64,000 nt of DNA from Asaia krungthepensis NRIC 0535 (GTDB lineage: Bacteria; Pseudomonadota; Alphaproteobacteria; Acetobacterales; Acetobacteraceae). The stretch covers positions 62,001 to 126,000 of the forward strand of contig NZ_BAPV01000057.1 in the NCBI RefSeq assembly GCF_025995175.1, in the 5' to 3' direction. A program made the translations under genes and the position numbers. Below the pieces are notes generated by a model. The model did no database searches, was not told the DNA's origin, and saw only the letters and a list, made by a program, of their open reading frames with translations. Shown piece by piece: positions 45,374-55,133 of the stretch (positions are counted from its first letter, which is position 1; the number at the start of each line of letters is the position of its first letter).

Positions 45374-45796
45374 TCATCTACCGGTATCTTCCTGTCCCGG
45401 TCGACTCACCAGGTGATCCGGGCCGAACGACCAGGGCAGCAAGGCCTCAAGCGTCGTATCGAGCAGCAATTCGCCCTGCGCGTTCACAATTCTCACCGGC
45501 AATTCTGGAGCGCCGAACTCGCGCAGACGCTGGCGGCACCCACCGCACGGGGTACACGGTGCCTCACCTGACCCGACAATCACGATTTCGTCGATCCTGC
45601 GCCCGCCTGCCATCACCATGGCGCTGATAGCGCTGGCCTCGGCACAGTTCCCCTGCGGATAGGCGGCGTTCTCGACATTGCACCCGGCGTGAATTACGCC
45701 GTCGCAGCGTAGCGCAGCCCCAACCTGAAAACGTGAATACGGCGCATAGGCCCGCAACCGTGCAGCAAGCGCCGCCGCCACCAGATCCGTGGTCAT
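45374..45796 (-). CDS. cdd: Cytidine deaminase
   Basis: This small homotetrameric-type cytidine deaminase of 140 residues converts cytidine and deoxycytidine to uridines in nucleoside salvage. YAPYSRFQVGAAL is the N-terminal substrate loop. NCAEASAISAM contains the first zinc-ligand Cys and catalytic Glu, and PCTPCGGCRQRLREF the other two zinc cysteines. AGAGGG precedes the ATG at 45796. The reading frame is open far upstream, but the longer translation is antisense to lysA and not real. It is divergent from lysA. Confidence 0.92.
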   Translation of the reverse strand: MTTDLVAAALAARLRAYAPYSRFQVGAALRCDGVIHAGCNVENAAYPQGNCAEASAISAMVMAGGRRIDEIVIVGSGEAPCTPCGGCRQRLREFGAPELPVRIVNAQGELLLDTTLEALLPWSFGPDHLVSRPGQEDTGR

Positions 45797-45862
45797 GAAA
45801 ATCCCTCTCCGCTCTGCAATCCCGGCTTGGAAGCCGCGGATTGCCCTTGTAGTCTGTCCGGC

Positions 45863-47200
45863 ATGACACGCCACGACCCTGATATCATGAACCTTCTCGC
45901 CTCTCGCCCTTCTCTTCACATGGACGGGCAGGATGGGCTGCTTTTCGAGGGTGTCCCCCTGCAGACCATCGCGAGCGCGGTTGGAACACCATGCTGGGTA
46001 ACCGGGGCTGGCACGCTGCGCAGGCGCACGCGCAATCTGCGCAAGGCCTTTACCGAACGTGGCGTCGATATCGCCCTGCATTATGCCATGAAGGCCAATG
46101 ATCACCAGGCCACTCTGAGCGTGCTGCGTCAGGAAGGCTGCGGGGCCGATGTGGTCAGCGGTGGCGAGCTCCGCCGGGCAATCCAGGCCGGGATCGATCC
46201 AGCCCATATCGTGTTCTCGGGCGTGGGCAAAACCGACGCCGAGCTGATGCTCGCCCTTCAGGAGGAGATTGGACAGATCAATGTCGAGAGCGTCGAGGAA
46301 CTGCGACGCCTGTCGCGTCTCGCTCGCGCCTCCAGCCTGACAGCGCGTGTTGCCTTGCGCGTCAACCCGCATATCGATGCCGGAACGCATGACAAGATCA
46401 GCACCGGGCGTCTGGGCGACAAGTTCGGCATCGACTGGGACGACGCCCCCACTCTGTATCGCGAAGCAAGTAAACTGCCGGGTATCGAGATCAGGGGATT
46501 GGCCACACATATCGGCAGCCAGATCCTCACTCCAACGCCGTTCAAGGCGGCCTATACCCGCATTGCCGAGCTCGTAAGCGGATTGCGATCCGAGGGCCTG
46601 ACAGTGACCATGGTCGATTGCGGCGGCGGGCTGGGCGTCCGGTATCGTGACGAACTTGCGCCTCCGCCTGCGGCGCTGGCAGGCGCCATTGTCGAGACAC
46701 TGGGCGGCCTCGACCTTCAACTCGCGATCGAACCGGGTCGATGGATTGCGGCACCCGCGGGCCTCCTGCTTGCATCCATCATCGACCTGAAAGCCCAGCG
46801 TGAGGGCGTATCCGATTTCGTGATCGTGGACGCTGCAATGAACGATCTGGCGCGACCGAGCCTCTATGACTCATGGCATGGCATTATCCCGCTCGCCCCC
46901 GATCTTGCCTATGCGGAGACGGCACCCCAGACGGTTGTCGGCCCGGTATGCGAGTCGAGCGACGTACTGGCCAAGGACCGACTGCTTCCCGCCTTGCGTC
47001 CCGGCGACCAAATTGCCGTGCTGGATACAGGAGCTTACGGATCTGTCATGAGCTCGACCTATAATAGTCGCCCCCTTGCCGCACAGGTGATGATCGAAAA
47101 CGGCAAGTGGCAAATCATCCGCAAGAGACAGAACCTGGAGAGTCTCTGGAGCGATGACGTCGTTCCCGACTGGCTGGACGGCGCCGGGACGGCCACCTGA
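45863..47200 (+). CDS. lysA: Diaminopimelate decarboxylase
   Basis: LysA is a PLP enzyme that makes lysine from meso-diaminopimelate. The PLP lysine is in HYAMKAND near residue 72, with GADVVSGGELRRA, DCGGGLGVRYRD, the phosphate-binding EPGRWI and the active-site GPVCESSDVLA all present. The length of 445 residues is normal. The start at 45863 is the first plausible ATG; another in frame lies 24 bases downstream. It is followed after three bases by the DUF4175 gene. In many relatives argH and the small lipoprotein gene stand immediately upstream, but here they are 15 kb away. Confidence 0.93.
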   Translation: MTRHDPDIMNLLASRPSLHMDGQDGLLFEGVPLQTIASAVGTPCWVTGAGTLRRRTRNLRKAFTERGVDIALHYAMKANDHQATLSVLRQEGCGADVVSGGELRRAIQAGIDPAHIVFSGVGKTDAELMLALQEEIGQINVESVEELRRLSRLARASSLTARVALRVNPHIDAGTHDKISTGRLGDKFGIDWDDAPTLYREASKLPGIEIRGLATHIGSQILTPTPFKAAYTRIAELVSGLRSEGLTVTMVDCGGGLGVRYRDELAPPPAALAGAIVETLGGLDLQLAIEPGRWIAAPAGLLLASIIDLKAQREGVSDFVIVDAAMNDLARPSLYDSWHGIIPLAPDLAYAETAPQTVVGPVCESSDVLAKDRLLPALRPGDQIAVLDTGAYGSVMSSTYNSRPLAAQVMIENGKWQIIRKRQNLESLWSDDVVPDWLDGAGTAT

Positions 47201-47203
47201 CGC

Positions 47204-49915
47204 ATGATCATGGCGCCACCCGCACCTGCCAGTTCCAAGACGCTCTCGCTTGAGGCGCGGGTCCATCAGGCGCGACATCGGGCCCGGCGCATTCTGTGGG
47301 TCGAATCCGCCTGGCTTGCGGTCCAAACACCCCTAGCCCTGGTCGGTGGCTACGCGCTGAGCGGGCTGCTACGAGTCCCGCAATCCCTGCCCGATACATT
47401 ACACGCCTTCCTGCTGGCCGGTGTCGGCGGCGGGGCACTGGCTCTGGCCGCGCGCAACCTCTCCCGCGTCACGCCACCAGAGTTGCATCGCATCGACAGG
47501 CGGCTGGAGGAGAAATCGGGACTGCGGCACAGACCACTGTCAGGGCTCGATGACCTCCCCGCCGATGGCGAGGAAACCGCGTTCTGGCAAACGCATATGG
47601 ACCGTCTACGGCAAAGTATCGGCCCGTTGCGCAGCGGATGGCCTGCCCTTGCCTGGACTCCATCGCGTCTCGCCGGGTGGACGGGTTTCGCCGCCTGTCT
47701 CGCTCTTGCCCTTTTCGTGGCGGGACAAAAAGCCCCGTCACGGCTCGAGGCCGCCTTTCTGCCCGGGGTCGATGACAGCGATGTTCCTCTGCCCCAGATC
47801 GAGGCATGGGTCGATCTCCCCGCCTATGCACCCGGTGCTCCGGTCTTTCTTTCATCCAACACAGCGCCGCCCCGCATCCCGCAGGATGCCACGCTCACGG
47901 TTCACGTTACCGGCGCCCGCTCGGGCCCCCATGTGCTGGGCGTGGAAACAGCCGATGTCACTGTTCGCCGGCTGGACGCGGGAAGCTGGAGCTTCACAAC
48001 CCGTCTTTTGCATACGGGCCGGGTGTCGATACGATCTCGCGGGCGAACGGTTGGAGAGTGGCAATTCGACATCGAGCCCGATCTGCCACCGGAAATCGCC
48101 TGGGCATCAGCCCCGCACAAGACAGAAGACGGTACGACACTCGCCCTGCCTTATCGGGCGGCGCAGGCCCATGGTATTGCCAGAATCTGGGCCAAGATCA
48201 TCCTGCCCTCACGCACCGATCTGCCTGCGCTGAACGTCCCTATCCCTCTCAAGGGCACACCGATAAAGCCACAGGGCGTTTTCGAAACAGACCTGACGGA
48301 GTCGCTCTGGGCTGGCGAGAAAGTGGCCATAACACTGCACGCGACCAGCCGGGGCGGCAAGGAGTCTGTCAGCAAGATCGAGACCCTCACCCTGCCCGCT
48401 CGGGAATTTCATGACCCCACCGCGCGCGCCCTGATCAGCCTGCGTCATCGCTTTGGCCTCGGTCAGGAGACCCCGCCTGAAGTCGCCGATGAGTTGAGAG
48501 CCCTCGCAGGAACTCTCCCGCAGGATGCGAAGGGCAGCATGCTTGCCCTTCTGTATGCCGCGGCCCAGCTCGACGACCCCGATGCTGACCAGGCACGGAA
48601 CAATACGCTGGGGCTATGCTGGGCGGTGGCCTTGTATCTTGACGACCTTGCCGGAAGCGACGCTGAGACGGCGCAGGCCAATCTCGACATCCGTGCCGCC
48701 CAGAAAGCTGTGCAGGACCAGATTGCGCATATGCGTGCGCTCGGTGATGCAGGTCATACCGAGGCGGAGCAGGAGAAACTCGCCGAGCGCATGAAACGCC
48801 TCAGAGAGGCGCTGGACCAGCGCATGCAGGCCCTCATGCAACGCAGCATGCAACTTGGCACGGTCATGCCCGATATCGGCGAGACACCCGATGGTGACAG
48901 TGATCCGGTATCCCGGCTCATGCGGCGCCTTCAGTCCGAGGCAGCCAATGGCCAGAGCGACGAGGCTCTCAGGCGTCTGGATGAGCTGTCCAAGATGACG
49001 GAGCGCATGCGCAGCGCCACGCCTCAGGATCTGGCGCAGATCGCGCAGCAGATGCAGGCGCGGGCGCGTGCTCAGGCCCAGCGTGCTGCATTGCATGATC
49101 TGGTCAGACGCGAGACGACCCTGCTCGACCACGTACAGTCCCGCCTCGGCATCGGGCAGCGTGCCGCCAAAGAAGCCGAGCAGAACCAGGCTAGTGTGCC
49201 GGGTCAGGATGTGAGCACCATGCCGACAGCGGAATTGCTGCGTCAGCTGGGCATGAGCCCGCCACCGGATATGGACTCCTCAGCGACATCTCCCAATGGG
49301 TCCAACACCGCGCCCCTCACGCCGGAGCAGATCGCGATCCAGCATGAGCAGCGACGCGATGATCATGCCGTGCAACGTGCACTTCAGATGGTGGCGCGCG
49401 TCCTGAATGAAGACATCAAGTCGCTGACAGACAAGAAGATGGACGGGCTGACGAAGGCCGACAAGGACATGAAAACAGCGCGCCAGTATCTTGCTGAAGC
49501 CAAGGATAGTCCTGCCGAACAGGCCATAAGGCAGGTCCTCAAGGATCTTGCAGAGACCGGGCAGCAGATGAAAGAAGCCCAGAAAGGCAAGAACCATGGA
49601 GGCAGACCGCTAGCGCTCCTGCCCACGATGGGCACCGGTCAGCCCTCACAGGGCGGCGGCAAGAAAGGGGGAGAAGCCAGGGATCAGGGCGACGACGATA
49701 CCCAGGATGACGGTAGCGACAAGAGCGACCGTGATCCGCTGGGCCGCAAGATGGGGAAAGGACATTCGGGAGCCGATACCGATGGAACGGTCCCGGATGC
49801 GGATAGTCGCGAGAGAGCACGCGAAATCGAGCGCGAGCTGCGCCGCCGTGATGCGGACCGTACCCGGCCGCAGAGCGAACTCGACTATCTGGACCGTCTT
49901 CTGAAATCCTACTGA
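47204..49915 (+). CDS. DUF4175 / TIGR02302-type large membrane-anchored protein
   Basis: This 903-residue protein has two or three hydrophobic segments near the N-terminus (about residues 35-90 and 155-172), then a long periplasmic part. Beta-rich segments come first (IEAWVDLPAYAPGAPVFL). From about residue 500 a highly charged, Gln-rich coiled coil follows (MRRLQSEAANGQSDEALRRL and similar). The C-terminus is a Gly/Asp/Lys-rich linker before PQSELDYLDRLLKSY. This architecture and position after lysA match the alphaproteobacterial TIGR02302 family. The function is unknown; a role at the cell envelope is likely. Confidence 0.83.
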   Translation: MIMAPPAPASSKTLSLEARVHQARHRARRILWVESAWLAVQTPLALVGGYALSGLLRVPQSLPDTLHAFLLAGVGGGALALAARNLSRVTPPELHRIDRRLEEKSGLRHRPLSGLDDLPADGEETAFWQTHMDRLRQSIGPLRSGWPALAWTPSRLAGWTGFAACLALALFVAGQKAPSRLEAAFLPGVDDSDVPLPQIEAWVDLPAYAPGAPVFLSSNTAPPRIPQDATLTVHVTGARSGPHVLGVETADVTVRRLDAGSWSFTTRLLHTGRVSIRSRGRTVGEWQFDIEPDLPPEIAWASAPHKTEDGTTLALPYRAAQAHGIARIWAKIILPSRTDLPALNVPIPLKGTPIKPQGVFETDLTESLWAGEKVAITLHATSRGGKESVSKIETLTLPAREFHDPTARALISLRHRFGLGQETPPEVADELRALAGTLPQDAKGSMLALLYAAAQLDDPDADQARNNTLGLCWAVALYLDDLAGSDAETAQANLDIRAAQKAVQDQIAHMRALGDAGHTEAEQEKLAERMKRLREALDQRMQALMQRSMQLGTVMPDIGETPDGDSDPVSRLMRRLQSEAANGQSDEALRRLDELSKMTERMRSATPQDLAQIAQQMQARARAQAQRAALHDLVRRETTLLDHVQSRLGIGQRAAKEAEQNQASVPGQDVSTMPTAELLRQLGMSPPPDMDSSATSPNGSNTAPLTPEQIAIQHEQRRDDHAVQRALQMVARVLNEDIKSLTDKKMDGLTKADKDMKTARQYLAEAKDSPAEQAIRQVLKDLAETGQQMKEAQKGKNHGGRPLALLPTMGTGQPSQGGGKKGGEARDQGDDDTQDDGSDKSDRDPLGRKMGKGHSGADTDGTVPDADSRERAREIERELRRRDADRTRPQSELDYLDRLLKSY

Positions 49916-50281
49916 CTGCCTGCCCCCGGTGGGGCACCTCCCCTGCGTCGACCCTCTCCCTATCGTATCACCACACACGGCGTCAGACGCCCTCAGCGGG
50001 AGCAACGCCCTTTCGAGGGGGCGATGCTCGCGCGAATCGAATCGCCATGACCCGGCCATGAGGCTTTCCGACCTGATTCGATTCATAAACGGAATATCCC
50101 TCGCCACCCGGCAGGCGTCATCACGGGGCCGCGACTGCCTTCTCAGCAACATAACGATGCAAAATTGCAACATCCGAAAAACCGTTCGTGCAATGGAACG
50201 TCACAAAACGATAACGCCCTTGCAATGAAATGACAGAAACCGCAGCCTCGTGAAACAAAGTCATTCCGAGGGTTAATTTTC
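49916..50281. other. Upstream region of the TonB receptor gene
   Basis: This 366-bp intergenic stretch becomes A/T-rich toward its 3' end (50150-50281), where the promoter of the receptor gene is expected. GAGGG stands before the ATG at 50282. No Fur-box-like palindrome, riboswitch or small gene was recognised. Confidence 0.5.
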
Positions 50282-53257
50282 ATGAAAATCGTTAATTTTC
50301 AGAGACGAGGAAGGCTGCTGCTCGGCGCCGCCATCTTCCTCTCCCCGGTGGTCGCCACGGTTTCCGCGCAGGCTCAGACGGCCACCAGCACCTCCCATCA
50401 CCGCAAGGCCGTGCGTCACAACACCACCCGCAAGACGGTCACTACGCCGCGTCCTGCCAACGGCCCGCGCCTTGATGCGCAGACAGCGCCCGCCGCAACA
50501 ATGGTTCCCGCCCGCTCTCAGGATGCGTTGCGGAATGTGGCCCCTGCAAGCACGGTGTCCTTTGCTCAGGGAGGCAAATCCGAGGAGTTGATCGTTGTCG
50601 GTTCCGCGCTCAGCACGGCCAACAACACCAGCGCGAACCCTGTCCAGATCGTGACGGCCAAGCAGATCCAGCAGACCGGCGTAACGAACCTTAACGATTA
50701 TCTCTCACGCCTGCCCTCTATAGGCGCCAGCGGCACGTCGAACAGTAACACCAATGGCGGCGACGGCGCGTCCTGCGTGGATCTGCGTAACCTCGGGCAG
50801 AACCGCGTTCTTGTGCTGATCGACGGCAAGCGCACCACCCCGAATGGCGATTCAAACTGCGTCGACCTGAACACCATTCCCGTGCAGATGGTCCAGTCGG
50901 TCGAAATCCTGCGCGATGGCGGTTCGGAGCTCTACGGCGCCGACGCTGTTTCGGGTGTCATCAACATCAAGCTGCGTCACGACCTGAATACCGGCAGCAT
51001 CACCATGCGCGGCGGCATCACCGGCCATGGTGACAACCGCACCGGCATGCTCTCGGCCATGAAGGGTTGGAACTTTGACCACGACAAGGGCAACATCACC
51101 CTTGGCGGCAGCTACATGACACAGGGCGGCGTCACCTCGCGCTCGCGTTCCTGGTCGCGTTACCCGCAGGTCGCTCGTGGGACCTATCCGGGCAATTCCG
51201 CACTGCAGATCGGCTCGATCATCACGCCGGGCGGCACCTATTTCGGCCAGGATTCGGGCGCGACCTATGTCGGCAACCTCGATGATGGCAGCCTGAGCCC
51301 CTATAGCCGCTCCAAGCGCTATAACTATGCCCAGAATCAGTGGCTGGTGAACGCCCTCCAGGATTCCACCCTGACGGGCGACCTGCATTACGAGTTCAAC
51401 CGTCATTTCGATGTCTATTCGAACGTGCTCTATGCCCATCGCACGTCGAAGACGCAGCTCGCGCCTGAACCGGCGATCGGAAGCGTTCCGCCTTCGCCAC
51501 TTCCCAACTCGATCATCATTCCAGCCAGCTATCCCGGCAACACTGCCGGTGAAGACCTTCAGCTCTATCGCCGCCTGAACGAGTTCGGACCGCGTACGAA
51601 CAACAATTCGAATGACAGCGTGACCGGCATGTTCGGCGTGCGCGGCGACATCGTGCGCGACTGGAAGTATGACCTGTCCTACACCTATGGCGCCAGCCAG
51701 GTGACGAACGAGCTCCAGGGCGTCGGCAGCTATTCCAACCTGCTGCAGGAATGGGGCCTCGAGAACCAGGTCGACCCCAATGACCCTGATGGTGCGCTGA
51801 TCTACAACCCGAATTCCTGTGCCGGTTCGCCGGGCTGCGTCCAGTCCAACGTGTTCACGCGTCTCTCGCCCGATGCGGCGCGTTACGCGAACTACACGAC
51901 GCACTCGCACACCATGTATCAGCTGCGCGACCTCAACCTGCGTATCCACAACAATCATATCGTCCACATGCCCTGGCGGGGCGGCGGCGATTTCGGCGTG
52001 GCGCTCGGTATGGAGCATCGTGGCGAGCAGCTCTCGAACAACCCCGATCCGCTGGTTCAAAGCGGTTACTCGCTCACGAATACGGTGCAGTCCACCTCGG
52101 GCGGCTTCAACGTGACCGAAGGCTACATTCAGGGCCATGCGCAGCTCCTCAAGGACGTTGCCTTCGCCAAGGATCTGTCGATCGACGGTCAGGGCCGTTA
52201 CTCGTCCTACAACACCTTCGGTGGCGCCAAGAACTGGAAGGTCGGCATCGACTGGGCACCCACGCGCGATATCCGCTTCCGCGGCACGCTGGGCACGTCC
52301 TTCCGTCAGCCGAACGTCTATGAGCTTTATGGCGGTGTCGGCCTCGGCTACCCTGCAGCTTCCGATCCCTGCGCCGGTGCATCGGGTGCCACGCTTATCG
52401 CCAACTGCATGAAGGCCGGTGTGGCCGATCCTGCAAACTTCAACTCGGCCAATTCGGGTCAGGTTCCGACGCTTTCGGGCGGTAATGCCGCGCTCAAGCC
52501 GGAAACGGGTCGCACCTACACATTCGGTACGGTCATCACGCCGCGCTGGATCCCGGGTCTCGCAGCATCCGTCACCTACTGGCACTACACCATTGGCGGT
52601 CTGATCGGTTCGCTGCCGACCCAGTACATCCTGAACGAGTGCTATGAGTACAGCGTGCAGTCCTACTGCAACTCGATCACCCGTCTGCCGAACGGCCAGA
52701 TCAACACGGTCTCTGCCCTCGACCAGAACCTGGGCGACCTGCTGACCAGCGGTATCGACTTCGACCTGAACTACCGCTTCCGCATCACGCGTCATGACAG
52801 CCTGACAGTTGACAACAACTTCCAGCAACTCGTGAAGTACAAGCAGCAGCAGCAGCCCGGTGGCGACTATCTGAACCAGACAGGCGCGCTGTTCTACCAG
52901 AACGGTGTCGGCCAGCCGCGCGTGCGCGACTACGCCACCCTGACATGGCAGCATGATGCCTTCCGCATTTCCTACATGTTCCAGTATATTGGCGGCATGA
53001 ACTGGAATGACGGCTCAGCTTTCCTGAGCGAGGAAAGCCCGGCGGCCAATGCCCGGATCCGTACCCCCGGCATGATCCAGCAGGACATTTCGCTCGGCTA
53101 TACCTGGAATCGCTGGGATTTCAGCGGCGGCGTGCAGAACATCGCCGGCAAGAACCCGCCCTTCGTTCTCAACGGCGCCAGCAACTCTGCTGACAACACC
53201 TATAGCGGCCTCTATCTCGGCCGTTACATCTTCCTGCAGGCTGGTCTGAATTTCTGA
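50282..53257 (+). CDS. TonB-dependent outer-membrane receptor
   Basis: This outer-membrane beta-barrel transporter of 991 residues has a signal peptide ending near VSAQAQT, a His/Thr/Ala-rich linker, then a plug domain. The plug carries TSANPVQIVTAKQIQQTG, SRLPSIGASGTSNSNTNGGD, VLVLIDGKRTTPNGD and EILRDGGSELYGADAVSGVINI. The barrel ends in the aromatic LQAGLNF typical of outer-membrane proteins. NLGQNRVLVLIDGKR and the overall length fit the subgroup that takes up carbohydrates or other organic nutrients more than siderophores. It is convergent with the ureide operon across a strong bidirectional terminator. The substrate is unknown. Confidence 0.92.
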   Translation: MKIVNFQRRGRLLLGAAIFLSPVVATVSAQAQTATSTSHHRKAVRHNTTRKTVTTPRPANGPRLDAQTAPAATMVPARSQDALRNVAPASTVSFAQGGKSEELIVVGSALSTANNTSANPVQIVTAKQIQQTGVTNLNDYLSRLPSIGASGTSNSNTNGGDGASCVDLRNLGQNRVLVLIDGKRTTPNGDSNCVDLNTIPVQMVQSVEILRDGGSELYGADAVSGVINIKLRHDLNTGSITMRGGITGHGDNRTGMLSAMKGWNFDHDKGNITLGGSYMTQGGVTSRSRSWSRYPQVARGTYPGNSALQIGSIITPGGTYFGQDSGATYVGNLDDGSLSPYSRSKRYNYAQNQWLVNALQDSTLTGDLHYEFNRHFDVYSNVLYAHRTSKTQLAPEPAIGSVPPSPLPNSIIIPASYPGNTAGEDLQLYRRLNEFGPRTNNNSNDSVTGMFGVRGDIVRDWKYDLSYTYGASQVTNELQGVGSYSNLLQEWGLENQVDPNDPDGALIYNPNSCAGSPGCVQSNVFTRLSPDAARYANYTTHSHTMYQLRDLNLRIHNNHIVHMPWRGGGDFGVALGMEHRGEQLSNNPDPLVQSGYSLTNTVQSTSGGFNVTEGYIQGHAQLLKDVAFAKDLSIDGQGRYSSYNTFGGAKNWKVGIDWAPTRDIRFRGTLGTSFRQPNVYELYGGVGLGYPAASDPCAGASGATLIANCMKAGVADPANFNSANSGQVPTLSGGNAALKPETGRTYTFGTVITPRWIPGLAASVTYWHYTIGGLIGSLPTQYILNECYEYSVQSYCNSITRLPNGQINTVSALDQNLGDLLTSGIDFDLNYRFRITRHDSLTVDNNFQQLVKYKQQQQPGGDYLNQTGALFYQNGVGQPRVRDYATLTWQHDAFRISYMFQYIGGMNWNDGSAFLSEESPAANARIRTPGMIQQDISLGYTWNRWDFSGGVQNIAGKNPPFVLNGASNSADNTYSGLYLGRYIFLQAGLNF

Positions 53258-53321
53258 TCAACCCCATCTCCTCGCCCGTCAGCGCCAAATATGTGGTGCT
53301 GCCGGTCGGGGCGCCGGACGG

Positions 53322-53363
53322 AAAAAAAGGGCGGGAGGGAGATAACCCCTCCCGCCCTTTCCT
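53322..53363. terminator. Bidirectional rho-independent terminator
   Basis: AAAGGGCGGGAGGG (53326-53339) pairs perfectly with CCCTCCCGCCCTTT (53347-53360), forming a 14-bp stem with a 7-base loop. An A-run precedes and Ts follow. It lies between the convergent TonB receptor and uraH genes and can stop transcription from both sides. Confidence 0.92.
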
Positions 53364-53396
53364 TATCCGGACCACTTTCAAGCCGGGCGAAGGCGC

Positions 53397-53729
53397 TCAG
53401 CTCCCGCGATAGGTCGAATACCCGTAAGGCGAGACGAGAAGCGGTACGTGGTAATGCCCTTCCTTGCCCATGCCGAAATCGATCTGCACGACATCCAGAA
53501 AAGGCGGGTCGGGAAGGTCCTGCCCCTGTGCCCGGAAATAGGCCGCAACCGCAAATCGTAGCACATAGGCACCCTGCCCGACCGCGATCTCCCTCAGATC
53601 CGGACAGCGCCCGTCAGCATTGGAGACGCCTTCAAACAGCACGCGGTCATCATGCAGCAGCGTGACCTGCATTCCCTCTGCGGGACGGCCGCTGGCCGTG
53701 TCGAGTATATGGGTCGAAAGCGTGGTCAT
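53397..53729 (-). CDS. uraH: 5-hydroxyisourate hydrolase
   Basis: UraH is a transthyretin-like enzyme that opens 5-hydroxyisourate to OHCU, the second step after urate oxidation. Both signatures are present: LSTHILDTASGRPA at the N-terminus and the C-terminal YSTYRGS. The family catalytic residues His (STHILD and HYHVPLLVSP), Arg and the terminal Ser are conserved. The 110-residue length is the usual one without signal peptide, so it is cytosolic. It is the last gene of the operon, and its start overlaps uraD by ATGA. Confidence 0.95.
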   Translation of the reverse strand: MTTLSTHILDTASGRPAEGMQVTLLHDDRVLFEGVSNADGRCPDLREIAVGQGAYVLRFAVAAYFRAQGQDLPDPPFLDVVQIDFGMGKEGHYHVPLLVSPYGYSTYRGS

Positions 53730-54220
53730 TGGCCTGTCCTGTCTTTCAGCCGCAGCAGGGCTATCTGATCGATCTGCCTCAGCGCCTCCGCCAGTTCCAC
53801 CTCGGGCGACTGATCGAGGCGACGCTCGATCTCGCGACGCATGAGCTCCTTGGTCGCGCGACGCACACAGATCACGAATGGCATATCGAACCGGGCACGA
53901 TAGGCGTCGTTCAGCGCCCGGAAGGCGACGAATTCTTCCTGCGTCAATCGATCCAGCCCGGCTCCCTCCTGCTCCGCTGCGGAAAGCCTGCCCAGATCGG
54001 GATCGACCCCTAATTTTCTGGCCAGTTCCGGATGCGCCTGCACCAGAGCTTTCTGCCTCGCTTCTCCCGCGTCATGGATGATCCGCGACGTGGCAGCGAT
54101 CATCGTCTGTGCGTCCTCGAAGGGGGCCTGAGGCCAGGCTGCCTCCACGATCCAGGGCGTGTGTTCGTAGATGTCGCCATAGCGCGCCACAAAGGCATCA
54201 CGGCTTTTCGCGCCGATCAT
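53726..54220 (-). CDS. uraD: OHCU decarboxylase
   Basis: UraD decarboxylates 2-oxo-4-hydroxy-4-carboxy-5-ureidoimidazoline to (S)-allantoin. The 164-residue helical protein carries the family motifs GDIYEHTPWIVEAAW, LVQAHPELARKLG (with the conserved His-Pro-x-Leu) and LNDAYRARFDMPFVICVR. It overlaps puuE upstream and uraH downstream by four bases each, so the three steps are translationally coupled. Confidence 0.95.
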   Translation of the reverse strand: MIGAKSRDAFVARYGDIYEHTPWIVEAAWPQAPFEDAQTMIAATSRIIHDAGEARQKALVQAHPELARKLGVDPDLGRLSAAEQEGAGLDRLTQEEFVAFRALNDAYRARFDMPFVICVRRATKELMRREIERRLDQSPEVELAEALRQIDQIALLRLKDRTGQ

Positions 54221-55113
54221 AGTGGATGTTCCTCCAGCCAGTGGCGTGCGATATCGAGCCTCGTCGCCACCCAGACATTCTCATGCGCCTGAATATGAGC
54301 AAGAAAGCGCTTGAGCGCGAGCGCCCGTGCCGGCCGCCCCGCCAGACGGCAATGCAGACCAACGGACATCATGCGTCCGCCTTCCTCATAGAGCATGTCG
54401 AAACTGTCACGCAGATAGCGAAAGAACTGCTCGCCCTCAGTGAATCCGTTGAGCGCCACGCATTTCATGTCATTTACATCGAGTGTGTAGGGCACGATCA
54501 ACTGACCCTTGCCATAGCGTCGATCATAATAAGGCAGATCGTCGGCATAGGAATCTGCGTCATAGATGAAGCACCCTTCCTGAGCGACGAGCCGGGCGGT
54601 ATTGGGGCTGGTGCGCCCTTGGTACCAGCCCTGCGGGGCTTCGCCCGTGACCTCACGATGCAGCTTGATCGCCTCGCGTATGTGCTCGCGCTCCACTGAT
54701 TCCGGCACGTCCTGGTAATCGATCCAGCGCAGGCCATGAGTCGCGATTTCCCACCCGGCCTCCTTCATGGCGCGCACCACGGCAGGATTGCGCGCCAGTG
54801 CCATCGCCACACCGAATACCGTGAGCGGCATTTTCGCCCCGGTAAAGAGACGATGCAGACGCCAGAACCCGGCACGCGCGCCGTACTCGTACAGGCTCTC
54901 CATCTGCATGCAGCGCGCGCCCTGAATGGAGCGCGTCCCGACCATTTCAGAGAGAAAGGCCTCTGACCCCGCATCGCCATGGAGCACGTTGTTCTCGGCG
55001 CCCTCTTCATAATTCAGCACGAACTGTACAGCGATGCGTGCGCCGTTGGGCCAGTTTGCATCAGGGGGGGCTTCCCCGTAGCCCAGCAGATCCCGCGGGT
55101 AGTCCTGTGTCAT
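54217..55113 (-). CDS. puuE: Allantoinase PuuE (polysaccharide-deacetylase type)
   Basis: PuuE is a cofactor-poor allantoinase with a NodB-like fold that opens allantoin to allantoate. YPRDLLGYGEAPPDANWPNGARIAVQFVLNYEEGAE is characteristic at the N-terminus, with GARAGFWRLHRLF and GWEIATHGLRWIDYQ marking the deacetylase-like active site. The length of 298 residues is normal. Together with uraD and uraH it completes HIU to allantoate. It follows the GGT-family gene by 20 bases. Confidence 0.93.
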   Translation of the reverse strand: MTQDYPRDLLGYGEAPPDANWPNGARIAVQFVLNYEEGAENNVLHGDAGSEAFLSEMVGTRSIQGARCMQMESLYEYGARAGFWRLHRLFTGAKMPLTVFGVAMALARNPAVVRAMKEAGWEIATHGLRWIDYQDVPESVEREHIREAIKLHREVTGEAPQGWYQGRTSPNTARLVAQEGCFIYDADSYADDLPYYDRRYGKGQLIVPYTLDVNDMKCVALNGFTEGEQFFRYLRDSFDMLYEEGGRMMSVGLHCRLAGRPARALALKRFLAHIQAHENVWVATRLDIARHWLEEHPL

Positions 55114-55133
55114 GAATGTCTCTCTCGCACGTG

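Noticed and set aside
45797-46720. Upstream in-frame extension of the cytidine deaminase gene (448 codons in total)
   Set aside because: The extension is antisense to lysA and has no family features. The ATG at 45796 with AGAGGG gives a normal-length deaminase.
50852-52954. A 700-codon open frame antisense to the TonB receptor
   Set aside because: It is the complement of a strongly biased, GC-rich gene with clear receptor motifs. The translation resembles no protein family and has no ribosome-binding site of note.
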